From JBEIGE01 sp040382055 (GTDB lineage Bacteria; Pseudomonadota; Gammaproteobacteria; Burkholderiales; Burkholderiaceae_C): 64,000 bases of DNA. Made by a program: the position numbers and the translations under genes. The stretch lies in NCBI GenBank assembly GCA_040382055.1, contig JBEIGE010000016.1, positions 7,981 through 71,980 on the forward strand, given 5' to 3'. Within the stretch, counting starts at the first letter, position 1. Each line of letters begins with the position of its first letter. The notes under the pieces were generated by a model. It had not been told where the DNA came from. It made no database searches and saw only the letters and a program-made list of their open reading frames with translations. Of this stretch, positions 42,276-51,377 are shown one piece after another.

Positions 42276-44066
42276 TTATTCAAGAAGACCGGCCATCTCC
42301 AGACCCTGACGGCCCTCGGGATGGCGGCAGTCGATATCCTCGAACTCGTTGACCTTGTCAATCTCGGTGCCCATGGCGATGTTGGTGACTTTCTCCAGGA
42401 TAACCTCCAGCACTACCGGCACACTGTATTTTCGGGCCATGGCCTGGGCTTCTACGAGCGCCTCGTTGATTTTCTCCGGATCGGTCACACGCAGGGATTT
42501 GCAGCCAAGACCCTGCACCACGGCCTGGTGGTCTACGCCGTAACTCTTGAGGGTCGGGTCGTCCACGTTTTGGTTGTCAAACGCGAGTTGCACGCAGTAA
42601 TCCATTTCGAAACCGCGCTGAGACTGGCGGATCAGTCCGAGGTAGCTGTTGTTCACCAGTACTTGCACATAAGGCAGGCGGAACTGGGCACCCACGGCCA
42701 GTTCTTCAATCATGAACTGGAAATCATAGTCGCCAGCGAGACCCACCACGGTGCGCGTGGGGTCTGCGGCAACCACGCCCAGTGCGGCGGGAACTGTCCA
42801 GCCCAGAGGGCCGGCCTGACCGCAGTTGATCCACTGGCGTGGACCAAACACATTGAGGAACTGCGCCCCGGCAATTTGCGACAGGCCAATGGTGGTGACG
42901 TAAATGGTGTCACGCGGCAGCACCTTGTTCATTTCTTCGTACACGCGCATCGGCTTGATGGGGGTTTCGGTGTAATGTGACTTGCGCAGCATAAGCTTTT
43001 TACGCTCAACGCAGCGACCCACCCAGTCCGAGTAGTCTTTGAGTTTTTTGGCGGCTTTGCGCTCGCGTGCGACCTGTACAAACAGCTCCAGCGCGGCTTT
43101 GGCGTCACTCACAATACCCAATTCAGGGGTGAACACCCGGCCGATCTGGGTGGGTTCGATGTCCACGTGCACAAAGGTGCGGCCCTTGCAATAGACCTCG
43201 GTTGAGCCAGTGTGGCGGTTGGCCCAGCGGTTGCCTATACCCAGCACAAAATCGCTGGCCAGCAAGGTGGCGTTGCCGTAGCGGTGGCTGGTTTGCAGGC
43301 CAACCATACCCGCCATGAGGCGGTGATCATCAGGAATGGTGCCCCAACCCATGAGCGTGGGGATGACCGGAACACCGGTGAGTTCGGCAAACTCCACCAG
43401 CAAGTCGCTGGCGTCTGCATTGATGATGCCTCCACCGGCCACAATCAGCGGCTTGTTCGCCGCGGCCAGCATGTCCAGCGCTTTTTCGATCTGGGCGCGG
43501 GACGCTGCGGGCTTGTACACCGGCAGGGGTTCGTAGGTATCAATGTCGAATTCAATTTCAGCCATCTGCACGTCAAAGGGCAGGTCGATCAGTACCGGGC
43601 CAGGACGGCCCGAGCGCATCAAGTGAAAGGCCTGCTGAAAGGCACGCGGTACCAGCCCAGGTTCGCGCACAGTGACGCTCCATTTGGTCACAGGCTTGGA
43701 GATGGACTCAATGTCTACGGCCTGAAAGTCCTCTTTATAGAGCCGTGCGCGTGGTGCCTGGCCGGTAATGCACAAAATTGGGATGCTGTCGGCAATGGCC
43801 GAGTACAGGCCGGTGATCATGTCGGTGCCGGCAGGGCCGCTGGTGCCGATACACACCCCAATGTTGCCGGGCGTGGCGCGGGTATAGCCTTCGGCCAGGT
43901 GCGAGGCTCCCTCCACGTGGCGAGCCAGGATGTGGGCAATTGACTGTCGCTCCCGCAGCGCCGAATAGAGCGGATTTATTGCAGCGCCGGGAACGCCGAA
44001 GGCCTGGGATACGCCTTCTTTTTCCATCACCAAAACTGCTGCCATCACAGCTTTCATCTTTGCCAT
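42276..44066 (-). CDS. gcl: Glyoxylate carboligase
   Basis: 596 residues, thiamine diphosphate-dependent. The N-terminal domain has AFGVPGAAINPLYSAL, with Val where most family members have the catalytic Glu, a known feature of Gcl. The C-terminal ThDP site is the GDY...N segment (GLAGDYDFQFMIEEL...VQVLVNNSYLGLIRQ). Condenses two glyoxylate to tartronate semialdehyde plus CO2. First gene of the glyoxylate-to-glycerate set, preceded by AGGAGA. Upstream 44067-44218 (152 bases) probably holds its promoter. Confidence 0.96.
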   Translation of the reverse strand: MAKMKAVMAAVLVMEKEGVSQAFGVPGAAINPLYSALRERQSIAHILARHVEGASHLAEGYTRATPGNIGVCIGTSGPAGTDMITGLYSAIADSIPILCITGQAPRARLYKEDFQAVDIESISKPVTKWSVTVREPGLVPRAFQQAFHLMRSGRPGPVLIDLPFDVQMAEIEFDIDTYEPLPVYKPAASRAQIEKALDMLAAANKPLIVAGGGIINADASDLLVEFAELTGVPVIPTLMGWGTIPDDHRLMAGMVGLQTSHRYGNATLLASDFVLGIGNRWANRHTGSTEVYCKGRTFVHVDIEPTQIGRVFTPELGIVSDAKAALELFVQVARERKAAKKLKDYSDWVGRCVERKKLMLRKSHYTETPIKPMRVYEEMNKVLPRDTIYVTTIGLSQIAGAQFLNVFGPRQWINCGQAGPLGWTVPAALGVVAADPTRTVVGLAGDYDFQFMIEELAVGAQFRLPYVQVLVNNSYLGLIRQSQRGFEMDYCVQLAFDNQNVDDPTLKSYGVDHQAVVQGLGCKSLRVTDPEKINEALVEAQAMARKYSVPVVLEVILEKVTNIAMGTEIDKVNEFEDIDCRHPEGRQGLEMAGLLE

Positions 44067-44218
44067 CGCGGTCTCCTAAAAGATTGTTGGATAAATCGTA
44101 CTTGCAAGAGTGTCGGGGGGGGCAGATGAATACGCAAGCTGCAATAGTGAATTTTATTTATTCCACCAGTGAATTGACGGCCTATCCGGGCCAATTCTCA
44201 GGCGGTATTGAAGAGGTG

Positions 44219-44611
44219 TTAGATAAGCTCGGAAATTTCAATCAGATTCAAGTCGGGATCGCGCACATACACCGAACGAATCCTCTGAGTAGCCCCGGTG
44301 CGAAGCACCGGACCTTCGACAATGGGCCACCCGGCGGCATCCAGCCGTTCGATCACCTGGTTTAAAGGCAGATTGGCGATAAAGCACAGATCGAGTGCGC
44401 CAGGAACGGGCAAGTGGGCCTTGGGTTCAAACTCGCGTCCGCGCACATGGAGATTGATTTTCTGGTTGCCAAATTTAAAGGCTTTGCGTTCCACCACAGG
44501 GGTTCCGCCCTGAAACACCTCCAGCGACATGCCCAAGACCCTGATGTAGAAATCAATACAGGCTGATTCATCATGGGTGGTCAGAACGAGGTGGTCTAAA
44601 TGGTCGATCAT
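44219..44611 (-). CDS. VOC-family (glyoxalase-like) protein
   Basis: 130 residues with two beta-alpha-beta3 repeats: IDHLDHLVLTTHDESACIDFYIRVLGMS, then VIERLDAAGWPIVEGPV and SVYVRDPDLNLIEISE. The candidate metal ligands (His near residue 6, Glu in NLIEIS) are present. VOC proteins range from glyoxalase I to dioxygenases and epimerases; the substrate is not evident. The ATG overlaps the end of the HMG-CoA-lyase-like gene by 4 bases, so it probably belongs with that acyl-CoA operon. Confidence 0.82.
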   Translation of the reverse strand: MIDHLDHLVLTTHDESACIDFYIRVLGMSLEVFQGGTPVVERKAFKFGNQKINLHVRGREFEPKAHLPVPGALDLCFIANLPLNQVIERLDAAGWPIVEGPVLRTGATQRIRSVYVRDPDLNLIEISELI

Positions 44612-45597
44612 GCGCGGGTGTCTTTCATGTTCAGTAACTCAGCCACGGATTCCGGGGCTGGATGGAGGTCGGAAATTCGGCCCGCCGCGGCAACCTGACC
44701 GGGAACCGCATGACCGACTATCCCGGGCAGTTGACGTGCAAGCTTGAGCAAGCGCTCCAGATCAATGCCAGTCTGCATGCCCATTGATTCCAGCATGTGT
44801 ATGGCATCCTCACTGCAAATATTCCCACTCGCACCGGGTGCATAGGGGCAGCCACCCAGTCCGCCCAGTGAGCCATCAAAACGGACTATGCCCGCCTGCA
44901 CCGCAGCCAAAACATTGGCTAAGCCCATGCCACGGGTGTTGTGAAAATGAAGTGTGAGTTGAAGGTCGGGGTGCGAGACCAGCAGACCCCGTTGCAGGGT
45001 GTCGACGAGTTGTTTGACCTGTACCGGATGCGCCATGCCCGTGGTGTCGCAAACGGTGATGCCGCGAGCACCCAGGTCTGCAAAGCGGCGAGCCCATGCC
45101 AATACTTCAGCCGGTGATACCTCTCCTTCCATGGGGCAGCCAAAGCAACATGACAGGGAGACGTTGACCGGTACCGGTTGGCCAAGGCTGCTGGTGATGG
45201 GCGAGTTTGCGACATAACGCATCACATCGGAAAGCGCAGAATAGCTCTGGTCCCGATGCATGCGCAAATTGGCCAGGTTGTGAGTTTCAGAAACCGACAT
45301 CACCAGGTTGAGTTCGTCGGCGCTGGAGTCAAGGGCGCGCTCGGCACCGCGCAGGTTGGGCACCAAAACCGTGTATTGAACGCCTGGAAAACGGCGAATA
45401 CGACCCATCACTTCTTCTGAATCGCGCAGCATGGGGATGGCTTTCGAAGAAGTGAACGAGGTGACTTCAATTTTGGCGTAACCGCACTGGCTCAGCTCAT
45501 CTAACAGCGCCACTTTGGAATCGGTGGGGATGAAGCTGGGCTCGATCTGAAAACCGTCCCGGGTAGCGACTTCATTAAAGTAAATTCGAGTGCTCAT
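44608..45597 (-). CDS. HMG-CoA lyase-like enzyme
   Basis: 329 residues from the ATG at 45597 (MSTRIYFNEVATRDGFQIEP); an upstream in-frame start would add 11 residues. DRE-TIM barrel: catalytic R/D in EVATRDGFQ, Glu in KIEVTSFTS, metal-binding HFHNTRGMGLAN and the family signature GGLGGCPYAPGASGN with the active-site Cys. Members cleave HMG-CoA or citramalyl-CoA-like substrates to acetyl-CoA plus a keto acid. Being paired with a CaiB-type transferase 10 bases upstream, it probably cleaves the CoA ester that enzyme makes. Confidence 0.85.
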   Translation of the reverse strand: MSTRIYFNEVATRDGFQIEPSFIPTDSKVALLDELSQCGYAKIEVTSFTSSKAIPMLRDSEEVMGRIRRFPGVQYTVLVPNLRGAERALDSSADELNLVMSVSETHNLANLRMHRDQSYSALSDVMRYVANSPITSSLGQPVPVNVSLSCCFGCPMEGEVSPAEVLAWARRFADLGARGITVCDTTGMAHPVQVKQLVDTLQRGLLVSHPDLQLTLHFHNTRGMGLANVLAAVQAGIVRFDGSLGGLGGCPYAPGASGNICSEDAIHMLESMGMQTGIDLERLLKLARQLPGIVGHAVPGQVAAAGRISDLHPAPESVAELLNMKDTRA

Positions 45598-45607
45598 GGT
45601 CGTCAAG

Positions 45608-46825
45608 TCATATTTGATGTGCGCCAACAATCCCGCGGTCTATCAACAGTTGAATTTGCGCTGCCGATAGCCCCATTTCCCGCAAAACATCCTCACTATC
45701 CTGGCCGATGTCCGGCGCATTGCTGCGGTGAGAGCCCGGTGTACGGGACAGCTTGGGGCAAACGCCCGGTACCGACAGCGCTGTACCATCGCCCATACGG
45801 ACAGACTCGATCATTCCCCGGGCCTTGAAATGCGGGTCGTTTGCAATGTCGGCCACGGTGTAGATCCGGCCTGCCGGGACAGAGGCTTTGTCAAGAGCCG
45901 CCAAGACCTCATCAACCGTGCGTTCAAGTGCCCAATGGCCAATAGCCGCGTCTATCTCGGCGACCCTGAGCACTCGTCCGGCATTGTCAGACAGAGCTGG
46001 GTCCTGCCCCAAGTCATCCCGGCCGATGGAGGTCATCAAACGCTTGAAAATACTGTCGCCATTGCCTGCAATCAGTGCGTAGCCGCCGTCCTTGCACAGG
46101 TAGGCGTTGCTCGGGGCAATGCCGGGCAGTGCACTGCCCGCCGGTCCGCGCACCGCGCCAAAGGCACTGTATTCCGGCAGCAGGCTTTCCATACAATTGA
46201 AGACGGCTTCATAAAGCGCCACATCAATCACCTGGCCCAGGCCGGAACTATGCCGCTCTTGCAGGGCCAGCAAAATACCAATAACGCCGTGCAAGGCCGC
46301 CAGCGTATCACCGATAGAAACACCCACGCGGACCGGCACCCGACCGGGCTCTGCGGTGAGATGACGCAAACCACCCCTGGCCTCGGCGACCACGCCAAAG
46401 CCGGGCCGGTCCCGGTACGGACCCGTCTGGCCATAGCCGCTGATGCGCAGCATGATCAGGCGCGGGTTGATCTGCTGCAAAACCTCCGGGCCAAGGCCCC
46501 AGCCTTCCATGGCATCCGGTCGAAAGTTCTCGATCAGCACATCAGCATCTCGCACCAGTTGACGAACGATGTCCTGAGCTTCTGCCGTACGCAGATCCAG
46601 GGCGAGTGAACGTTTGTTGCGTGACTGAACCTGCCACCATACCGAGGTGCCGTCTTTGAGCAGACGCCACTGCCGCAAGGGGTCGCCCGTTTTCGGTGTC
46701 TCAATTTTGATGACTTCAGCGCCAAAGTCAGCCAGAGTTTTGGCTGCAAATGGACCGGCAATGAGTTGGCCAAGTTCAAGTACTTTGAGTCCTGACAGGG
46801 CCGAAGGTTGAAAGAGGGAGTTCAT
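45608..46825 (-). CDS. CaiB/BaiF (class III) CoA-transferase
   Basis: 405 residues. The family start LSGLKVLELGQLIAGPFAAKTLADFGAEVIKIE, SRNKRSLALDLRTAEAQ, the catalytic Asp region DVLIENFRPDAMEGWGLGPEVL and GVSIGDTLAALHGVIGILLALQER are all present. It transfers CoA between carboxylates (formate, succinate, malate and others). First gene of a three-gene operon with the HMG-CoA-lyase-like and VOC genes, which suggests dicarboxylate or branched hydroxy-acid degradation to acetyl-CoA plus pyruvate or a related keto acid. Confidence 0.88.
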   Translation of the reverse strand: MNSLFQPSALSGLKVLELGQLIAGPFAAKTLADFGAEVIKIETPKTGDPLRQWRLLKDGTSVWWQVQSRNKRSLALDLRTAEAQDIVRQLVRDADVLIENFRPDAMEGWGLGPEVLQQINPRLIMLRISGYGQTGPYRDRPGFGVVAEARGGLRHLTAEPGRVPVRVGVSIGDTLAALHGVIGILLALQERHSSGLGQVIDVALYEAVFNCMESLLPEYSAFGAVRGPAGSALPGIAPSNAYLCKDGGYALIAGNGDSIFKRLMTSIGRDDLGQDPALSDNAGRVLRVAEIDAAIGHWALERTVDEVLAALDKASVPAGRIYTVADIANDPHFKARGMIESVRMGDGTALSVPGVCPKLSRTPGSHRSNAPDIGQDSEDVLREMGLSAAQIQLLIDRGIVGAHQI

Positions 46826-46857
46826 GAGCGAAGTTTGCCGATGTGTAGACGGCTTGT

Positions 46858-47085
46858 CTAATGCTTTGTGAGCTGATAAGGCTTCGTATTATCCGAAGGC
46901 GCAAATAATAGGCGTGCGAATGAACGTAACTCTGTCGCTTCGGTACACACACCAATGCCTGTTGCCAAGCCCGGCGCGTCTTCCAACCCACGAATTCTTT
47001 GGCTTGCGGCCTGACTCAAGCTGCCCGTCTGTATGCAGTAAAGCCCCAGGCGAATCGACAATAAATCAAATCGCGATAGGTTCAC
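46858..47085 (-). pseudogene. Probable remnant of a LysR-type regulator (N-terminal fragment)
   Basis: The translation begins MNLSRFDLLSIRLGLYCIQTGSLSQAASQ, the recognisable first helices of a LysR-type helix-turn-helix domain, then departs from the family within ~30 residues and stops after 75, far short of the usual ~300. The rest of the 256-base gap to the CoA-transferase gene holds no better frame. A LysR gene directly upstream of such a CoA-transferase operon is a common arrangement, which supports a decayed regulator rather than a real small protein. Confidence 0.5.
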
Positions 47086-47630
47086 CGGCTTCTCCCGGAC
47101 TTGTACATGCCAGCGCTGGTGCGCGACAGCTCGGTGCTCTGGGCCAGCCGCGCCAGGGACTGGCCGGCGTGGGCGTGGGTTATGGCAAGGCCCAGCGCGT
47201 CTGCGGCATCCGGGCCGGGCAAACTGGGCAGGTTCAGTAGACGTTTGACCATTTCCTGAACTTGGGTTTTCTGCGCCTTGCCATGTCCCACAACAGCCTG
47301 CTTCATTTGCAAAGCGGTGTATTCAGCCACGGCAAGGTTGCGGGTGACCAAGGCTGTCACACAGGCTCCTCTTGCCTGACCGAGCAGCAGCGTGGATTGG
47401 GGGTTGACGTTGACAAAGACGATCTCGACCGAAGCCGCCTCGGGCTGGTAACGTTCCACCACCTCGGTAACGCCTTCAAACAAGACCTTGAGCCGCTGCG
47501 GCAGCTCGCCCTTGGCCACATGCAAGGTACTGATGGTGCCGCTGGCCACATAGCTCAGCGTATGACCTTGTACGTCGATCACGCCAAAGCCCGTGGTGCG
47601 TAGCCCGGGGTCAATACCGACGATGCGCAT
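47082..47630 (-). CDS. ruvC: Holliday junction resolvase RuvC
   Basis: 182 residues. Catalytic acidic residues are visible: D7 in RIVGIDPGLRTTGFGV, Glu in ASVEIVFVNVNPQSTLLLGQARG, and Asp pair in GPDAADALGLAITHAH. It cuts four-way junctions with RuvAB. ruvAB are not in this window. The stop overlaps the LysR remnant by 4 bases and its ATG touches the mtgA stop. Confidence 0.96.
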   Translation of the reverse strand: MRIVGIDPGLRTTGFGVIDVQGHTLSYVASGTISTLHVAKGELPQRLKVLFEGVTEVVERYQPEAASVEIVFVNVNPQSTLLLGQARGACVTALVTRNLAVAEYTALQMKQAVVGHGKAQKTQVQEMVKRLLNLPSLPGPDAADALGLAITHAHAGQSLARLAQSTELSRTSAGMYKSGRSR

Positions 47631-48346
47631 CAGGGCAACTCCGCATTCCAGAGCCGGGTGGCAATCACCGCAGAACGCTCGGCCAGATAGCCTGAGTTGG
47701 GGAGTTTTTCGAAATACTTGGGCCGTGGCAGCATCACTGCCAGCCGCGCCGCCTCCAGCGGTGAGAGTTTGGAGGCCGGTTTGCGAAAGTAATGCTGGGC
47801 GGCGGCCTCAGCGCCGAAAACACCTTCGCCCCATTCAACGTGGTTGAGGTAAATCTCCAAAATACGCCGCTTGCTCAGCAAAACCTCCAGCATGTGCGTC
47901 AGTACAAACTCCTGAGCTTTTCGCCAGAGCGTTCGTTCCCCTGAGAGAAACAGATTTTTTGCCAACTGCTGGGTGATGGTGGAGCCGCCCACCACCTTGG
48001 GCGCTTTGGTGCGTAGTTGGCGGGATGCTTGCGCCTCGGCCCTGGCATTTTTCTGCCAGGCTTTTTCCAGCGCGTCCCAGTCTATACCGTCGTGCACGGC
48101 AAAGCCGTCATCCTCGGAAGCAATTACCGCCCGTTTCAGATGATCCGAGATGTGTTCGTAGTCCACCCACTGTTGCCGCCATCGCAGGGCATCTTTGGTG
48201 CTCAAAAGTCGCCAGGCTTCAGAGCGTTCAAAGGTGGTGGATTGGGGGGCGACTGTGGTCATCAAGGCAATACGCGCCAGGAAAAAAACTTGCAAACCGG
48301 CCAATGCACACAGCAGTATCAAAATCCAACGCAAAAGTGGCTTCAT
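47630..48346 (-). CDS. mtgA: Monofunctional biosynthetic peptidoglycan transglycosylase MtgA
   Basis: 238 residues. N-terminal membrane anchor (LRWILILLCALAGLQVFFLARIALM) and a GT51 glycosyltransferase domain with catalytic Glu motif AVIASEDDGFAVHDGIDWDALEKAW, GGSTITQQLAKNLFLSGERT and EVLLSKRRILEIYLNHVEWGEGVFG. It polymerises lipid II without transpeptidation. It follows the TonB-like gene by 13 bases. Confidence 0.95.
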   Translation of the reverse strand: MKPLLRWILILLCALAGLQVFFLARIALMTTVAPQSTTFERSEAWRLLSTKDALRWRQQWVDYEHISDHLKRAVIASEDDGFAVHDGIDWDALEKAWQKNARAEAQASRQLRTKAPKVVGGSTITQQLAKNLFLSGERTLWRKAQEFVLTHMLEVLLSKRRILEIYLNHVEWGEGVFGAEAAAQHYFRKPASKLSPLEAARLAVMLPRPKYFEKLPNSGYLAERSAVIATRLWNAELP

Positions 48347-48359
48347 GGAGGGTGGGCCT

Positions 48360-49223
48360 TTAACGGTTGGTTACCCGGGTCTCGAGGACTTCGTCGCGTG
48401 AGAAGCGAAACCGGGAGACCACCACGATCTGATCGGCCTGAGCGCGCATGGCTGGGCTGAAGGTTCCGAACGGCGCAGCACTTCTGGCAATACTTTCTGC
48501 TCGTTTGTCCAGCGCGAGGTTGCCCGAGCTTTCAACAACTTCGGTGCTCAAAATCTGGCCGGTATGGTTCACGGTGACCACCATGGTCAGTTCGCCATAC
48601 AGTTTTTTGCCTCCTGCTTCAGGGAAGTTGTCTGTACCTTTGTCCTCAATGGCGCGGCGCAGGTTGTTGTAGTAAATGGCGTACACCGCTTCGCGAGTGG
48701 ACGGGCTGATGTAGCGCTTTTTCGGCTGTGTATTTTCTTCGATGATGCGACGCTCAATCTCAGCCAGCAGTTTGATCAGCTGTCGCCGCTTTTCGTCCTG
48801 TGCCGTGTCTACGGCAGAGACGTTGGGCTGTAGGAGGTCGGGCTTGGGCAGGGCTGCAATTTGCGCACGCACTTGTGCCAGCAACAGGGTTTGCTGGTTT
48901 TGCAGGGTGTTGATGCGTTTATGGGTTTCATCGGTTACAGCGTCGCCGTTATCTGCCATCGCAGATGACGGCAGCGGGCTGGTGGAACGTCCGGTGTCTG
49001 CTTCGCCTCCGCCTGCCAACGAGGTTTGGGCAACGGCCCGGGCCTTGCCCTTCTCAGGGCGGTCCTTGGTCCGTGCATTGACCAGCACCACTTCCAGGGG
49101 GGTGTCCTGGAAAACCCGGTTGAACGACTCAGGGTCTACAAAACGAACCGTCAGCAGACTGGCATGCACGGCAATGGATATGCCAAGTGCAATCTGCAGG
49201 GTGCTGAAATGACGCAGGTTCAC
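48360..49223 (-). CDS. TonB-like energy transducer (TonB C-terminal domain protein)
   Basis: 287 residues. Membrane segment near the N-terminus (LQIALGISIAVHASLLTVRFV), a Pro-poor charged linker with a coiled-coil stretch (~105-165), then a TonB_C domain (GGKKLYGELTMVVTVNHTGQILSTEVVESSGNLALDKRAESIARSAAPFGTF). Such proteins link inner-membrane energy to outer-membrane receptors or have other envelope roles; no exbBD or receptor gene is nearby. It overlaps the RNB gene by 4 bases. Confidence 0.8.
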   Translation of the reverse strand: MNLRHFSTLQIALGISIAVHASLLTVRFVDPESFNRVFQDTPLEVVLVNARTKDRPEKGKARAVAQTSLAGGGEADTGRSTSPLPSSAMADNGDAVTDETHKRINTLQNQQTLLLAQVRAQIAALPKPDLLQPNVSAVDTAQDEKRRQLIKLLAEIERRIIEENTQPKKRYISPSTREAVYAIYYNNLRRAIEDKGTDNFPEAGGKKLYGELTMVVTVNHTGQILSTEVVESSGNLALDKRAESIARSAAPFGTFSPAMRAQADQIVVVSRFRFSRDEVLETRVTNR

Positions 49224-51310
49224 GGGTGAGGATCATCCCCATCTGGCGACGGCTCCAAGGTCATGTCGATGGAGATCGGGCCGGCAGCCGGCTGTTGATC
49301 CTCATCTTCGCCATCGTCGTGTTGCGAGCTGCCATCCGAATCCCCGTTGGTCAGATCCAGCCGTTCAATCACGGTGCCCATGACATCCAGGGACACTTCG
49401 TCAATGTCGCCCAGTCGAACGCGCACTTTGGCGCCGCGCGGTAAATCTTTAGCGCCCAATACTCCCAATACCAAAGGCAGGTTGTCAGCACGGGCCATAT
49501 TTTCTTTGAATAGCGTGGCTACCAATTCGGTGACACCCTGTTGCTCAAGGTATTTCAGGGTCCAAAAACGCTCCATGGCAGCTTGGTAGCCGGTATAGGC
49601 GCTGTAGGTGGCATCGAAGTTGGAAATGATGGCAAACAGATGGGCATCTTTGGGCTTGAACGGCGCGGCCAGCGCAGCGGTTTTGCCATGGCGGGCGCAG
49701 GCAATGATCTGCCACTGGTTGACCAGGTCGGTGTAGCGTCGTAGCGGCGAGGTGCTCCAGGCATAGCTTTTGACACCAATCCCGGCATGCGGCAGTGCCT
49801 TGGTACCCATGCGAACCTTCACGCCGGGTGCCAGGCTGGCTTGACTGCGGTAGATACCAGGTAAGCCATGCTCGGCCAGCCACTGCCCCCAGGTGCTGTT
49901 GGCCAAAATCATGGCCTCTGCCACCATCAGGTCTAGCGGCGCGCCGCGTTGGCGGACGCTGATCTGCACCTGCTCCTGGCCGGTTGGCTCCCGGTGGTCG
50001 TTGCCCACCAGCCTGAAGTTGTAGTCCGGCCGGTTGAAGGTCTCGGGTTTGCCCCGCACCTCTTCTCTGGCCGCTTTCAGGTTTTTTGCCAAACGATACA
50101 AAAATGATAGCTGACTATGTAAATCAGGCAAGGGCTCACGCGCATTTTTATCAATAGCGGCAGTGTCAGTGTCGGCCAGTGCCAGCCATTCAACGGTGAC
50201 AACCTCATCTAGCTGGTCATGCCGCAGGTTGTGCGCAATCGGCACCCGCTCAAGCCGGGTGTCAGTGGCAATGATCTCCAGGGTGTCCTCGTTGATGGCC
50301 ACATACAAAGACACGGCAGCGCAGTCACGCCCCGCCATCAGGGTAAAGCGTTGCACCACCTCGTCAGGCAGCATGGTGATTTTGAAGCCCGGCATGTACA
50401 CGGTAGAAAGCCGCTGACTGCCCAACTGGTCTATCGGGTCACCGCGCTGCACGGCCAGACCCGGAGCAGCAATGTGAATGCCCAGAGTCACCGTGCCCGA
50501 GCCCAGCCCAGACACCGATAAGGCGTCATCAATCTCGGTGGTGGCGGAGTCGTCGATTGAAAACGCCTGCACCTCGGCCAGTGGCAAATCATCGTATGGT
50601 TGTAGGCCAGGTTGCTCAAGTGCGCCGGAAGAAACGGGAAACTTGAAGCCCTTGGGAAAGTTTTCGAACAAAAAACGCTGCCAGTGAAACTGGTAGGGAG
50701 AGTCTATGGCCCCCACCTTCTGCAGCAAATCCAGCGGCGCAGTCTGGGTCGCGCGTGAGGCCTCGGCCACCGCCTTGTACTCAGGTGCGTTTTTGTCGGG
50801 CCGGAACAGAATTTTGTAGAGCTGCTCGCGAACCGGTGCGGGGCACAGCCCTTGTGCCAGCTCAGCAGCCCAGGCCTGGATCAGCTCCTGAGTGAGCTTT
50901 TTCTTTTCAATTGCGAGCAATGCCTGAGCCAGGATATCGGCCGCTGCCTTGCGAAAACGCCCTTTGCCAGCCCGGCGGAAATAATGCGGTGATTCAAATA
51001 GCCTGAACAAGGCTGCGGCTTGCTGCTCCACCGTGGGCGGGTCAGAAAAGTAAACCCCGGCAAACTCGCTAAATCCAAATTCATCCTCAGGCGCAAATTC
51101 CCAGGCCAGTTCCAGCTCAATGGTCAGGCTCAGAGCCTGGGCGGCTGCAATCAGTTGATTGGGTGCCGGTTTGTCAAAGCGCAGCAGGCCGTTGGCAGAC
51201 TTCACCTTGACCCGTTTACCGCTCTCTAACTCAACCTGTGCTGAAGCATCCGTCTCGGACAATACGCGACCGGCCAGAAACTTGCCGGCTTCTTCAAAAA
51301 GTAAAAACAT
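49220..51310 (-). CDS. RNB-domain exoribonuclease (RNase II/R family)
   Basis: 696 residues. An OB-like N-terminal part (LFEEAGKFLAGRVLSETDASAQVELESGKRVKVK), a helical segment, then the RNB catalytic domain (~250-560) with the Asp cluster IDDSATTEIDDALSVS and downstream GIHIAAPG, MLPDEVVQRFTL and SPLRRYTDLVNQWQI. The C-terminal S1-like part is RVRLGDIDEVSLDVMGTVIERLDLT, then an acidic tail. It degrades single-stranded RNA 3' to 5'. Residues ~391-406 are encoded by an AT-rich repeat-like stretch. Confidence 0.9.
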   Translation of the reverse strand: MFLLFEEAGKFLAGRVLSETDASAQVELESGKRVKVKSANGLLRFDKPAPNQLIAAAQALSLTIELELAWEFAPEDEFGFSEFAGVYFSDPPTVEQQAAALFRLFESPHYFRRAGKGRFRKAAADILAQALLAIEKKKLTQELIQAWAAELAQGLCPAPVREQLYKILFRPDKNAPEYKAVAEASRATQTAPLDLLQKVGAIDSPYQFHWQRFLFENFPKGFKFPVSSGALEQPGLQPYDDLPLAEVQAFSIDDSATTEIDDALSVSGLGSGTVTLGIHIAAPGLAVQRGDPIDQLGSQRLSTVYMPGFKITMLPDEVVQRFTLMAGRDCAAVSLYVAINEDTLEIIATDTRLERVPIAHNLRHDQLDEVVTVEWLALADTDTAAIDKNAREPLPDLHSQLSFLYRLAKNLKAAREEVRGKPETFNRPDYNFRLVGNDHREPTGQEQVQISVRQRGAPLDLMVAEAMILANSTWGQWLAEHGLPGIYRSQASLAPGVKVRMGTKALPHAGIGVKSYAWSTSPLRRYTDLVNQWQIIACARHGKTAALAAPFKPKDAHLFAIISNFDATYSAYTGYQAAMERFWTLKYLEQQGVTELVATLFKENMARADNLPLVLGVLGAKDLPRGAKVRVRLGDIDEVSLDVMGTVIERLDLTNGDSDGSSQHDDGEDEDQQPAAGPISIDMTLEPSPDGDDPHP
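50094..50140 (-). repeat. Intragenic AT-rich repeat, copy 3 (in the RNB gene)
   Basis: On the minus strand: GTGAGCCCTTGCCTGATTT...AGTCAGCTAT, then a T run and GTATCG. Motif order is the same as in the dapF copy, and it has the same orientation as its host gene. It codes in frame for part of the segment before RLAKNLKAAREEVRGKPE. Within the gene it stands out by A+T content. Confidence 0.5.
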
Positions 51311-51377
51311 GGGGAGATTGTCCCATGGGTACTTTCCTCAGAGCGTGCTGGATTCTTCTGCCGGATAATCGCCCACC

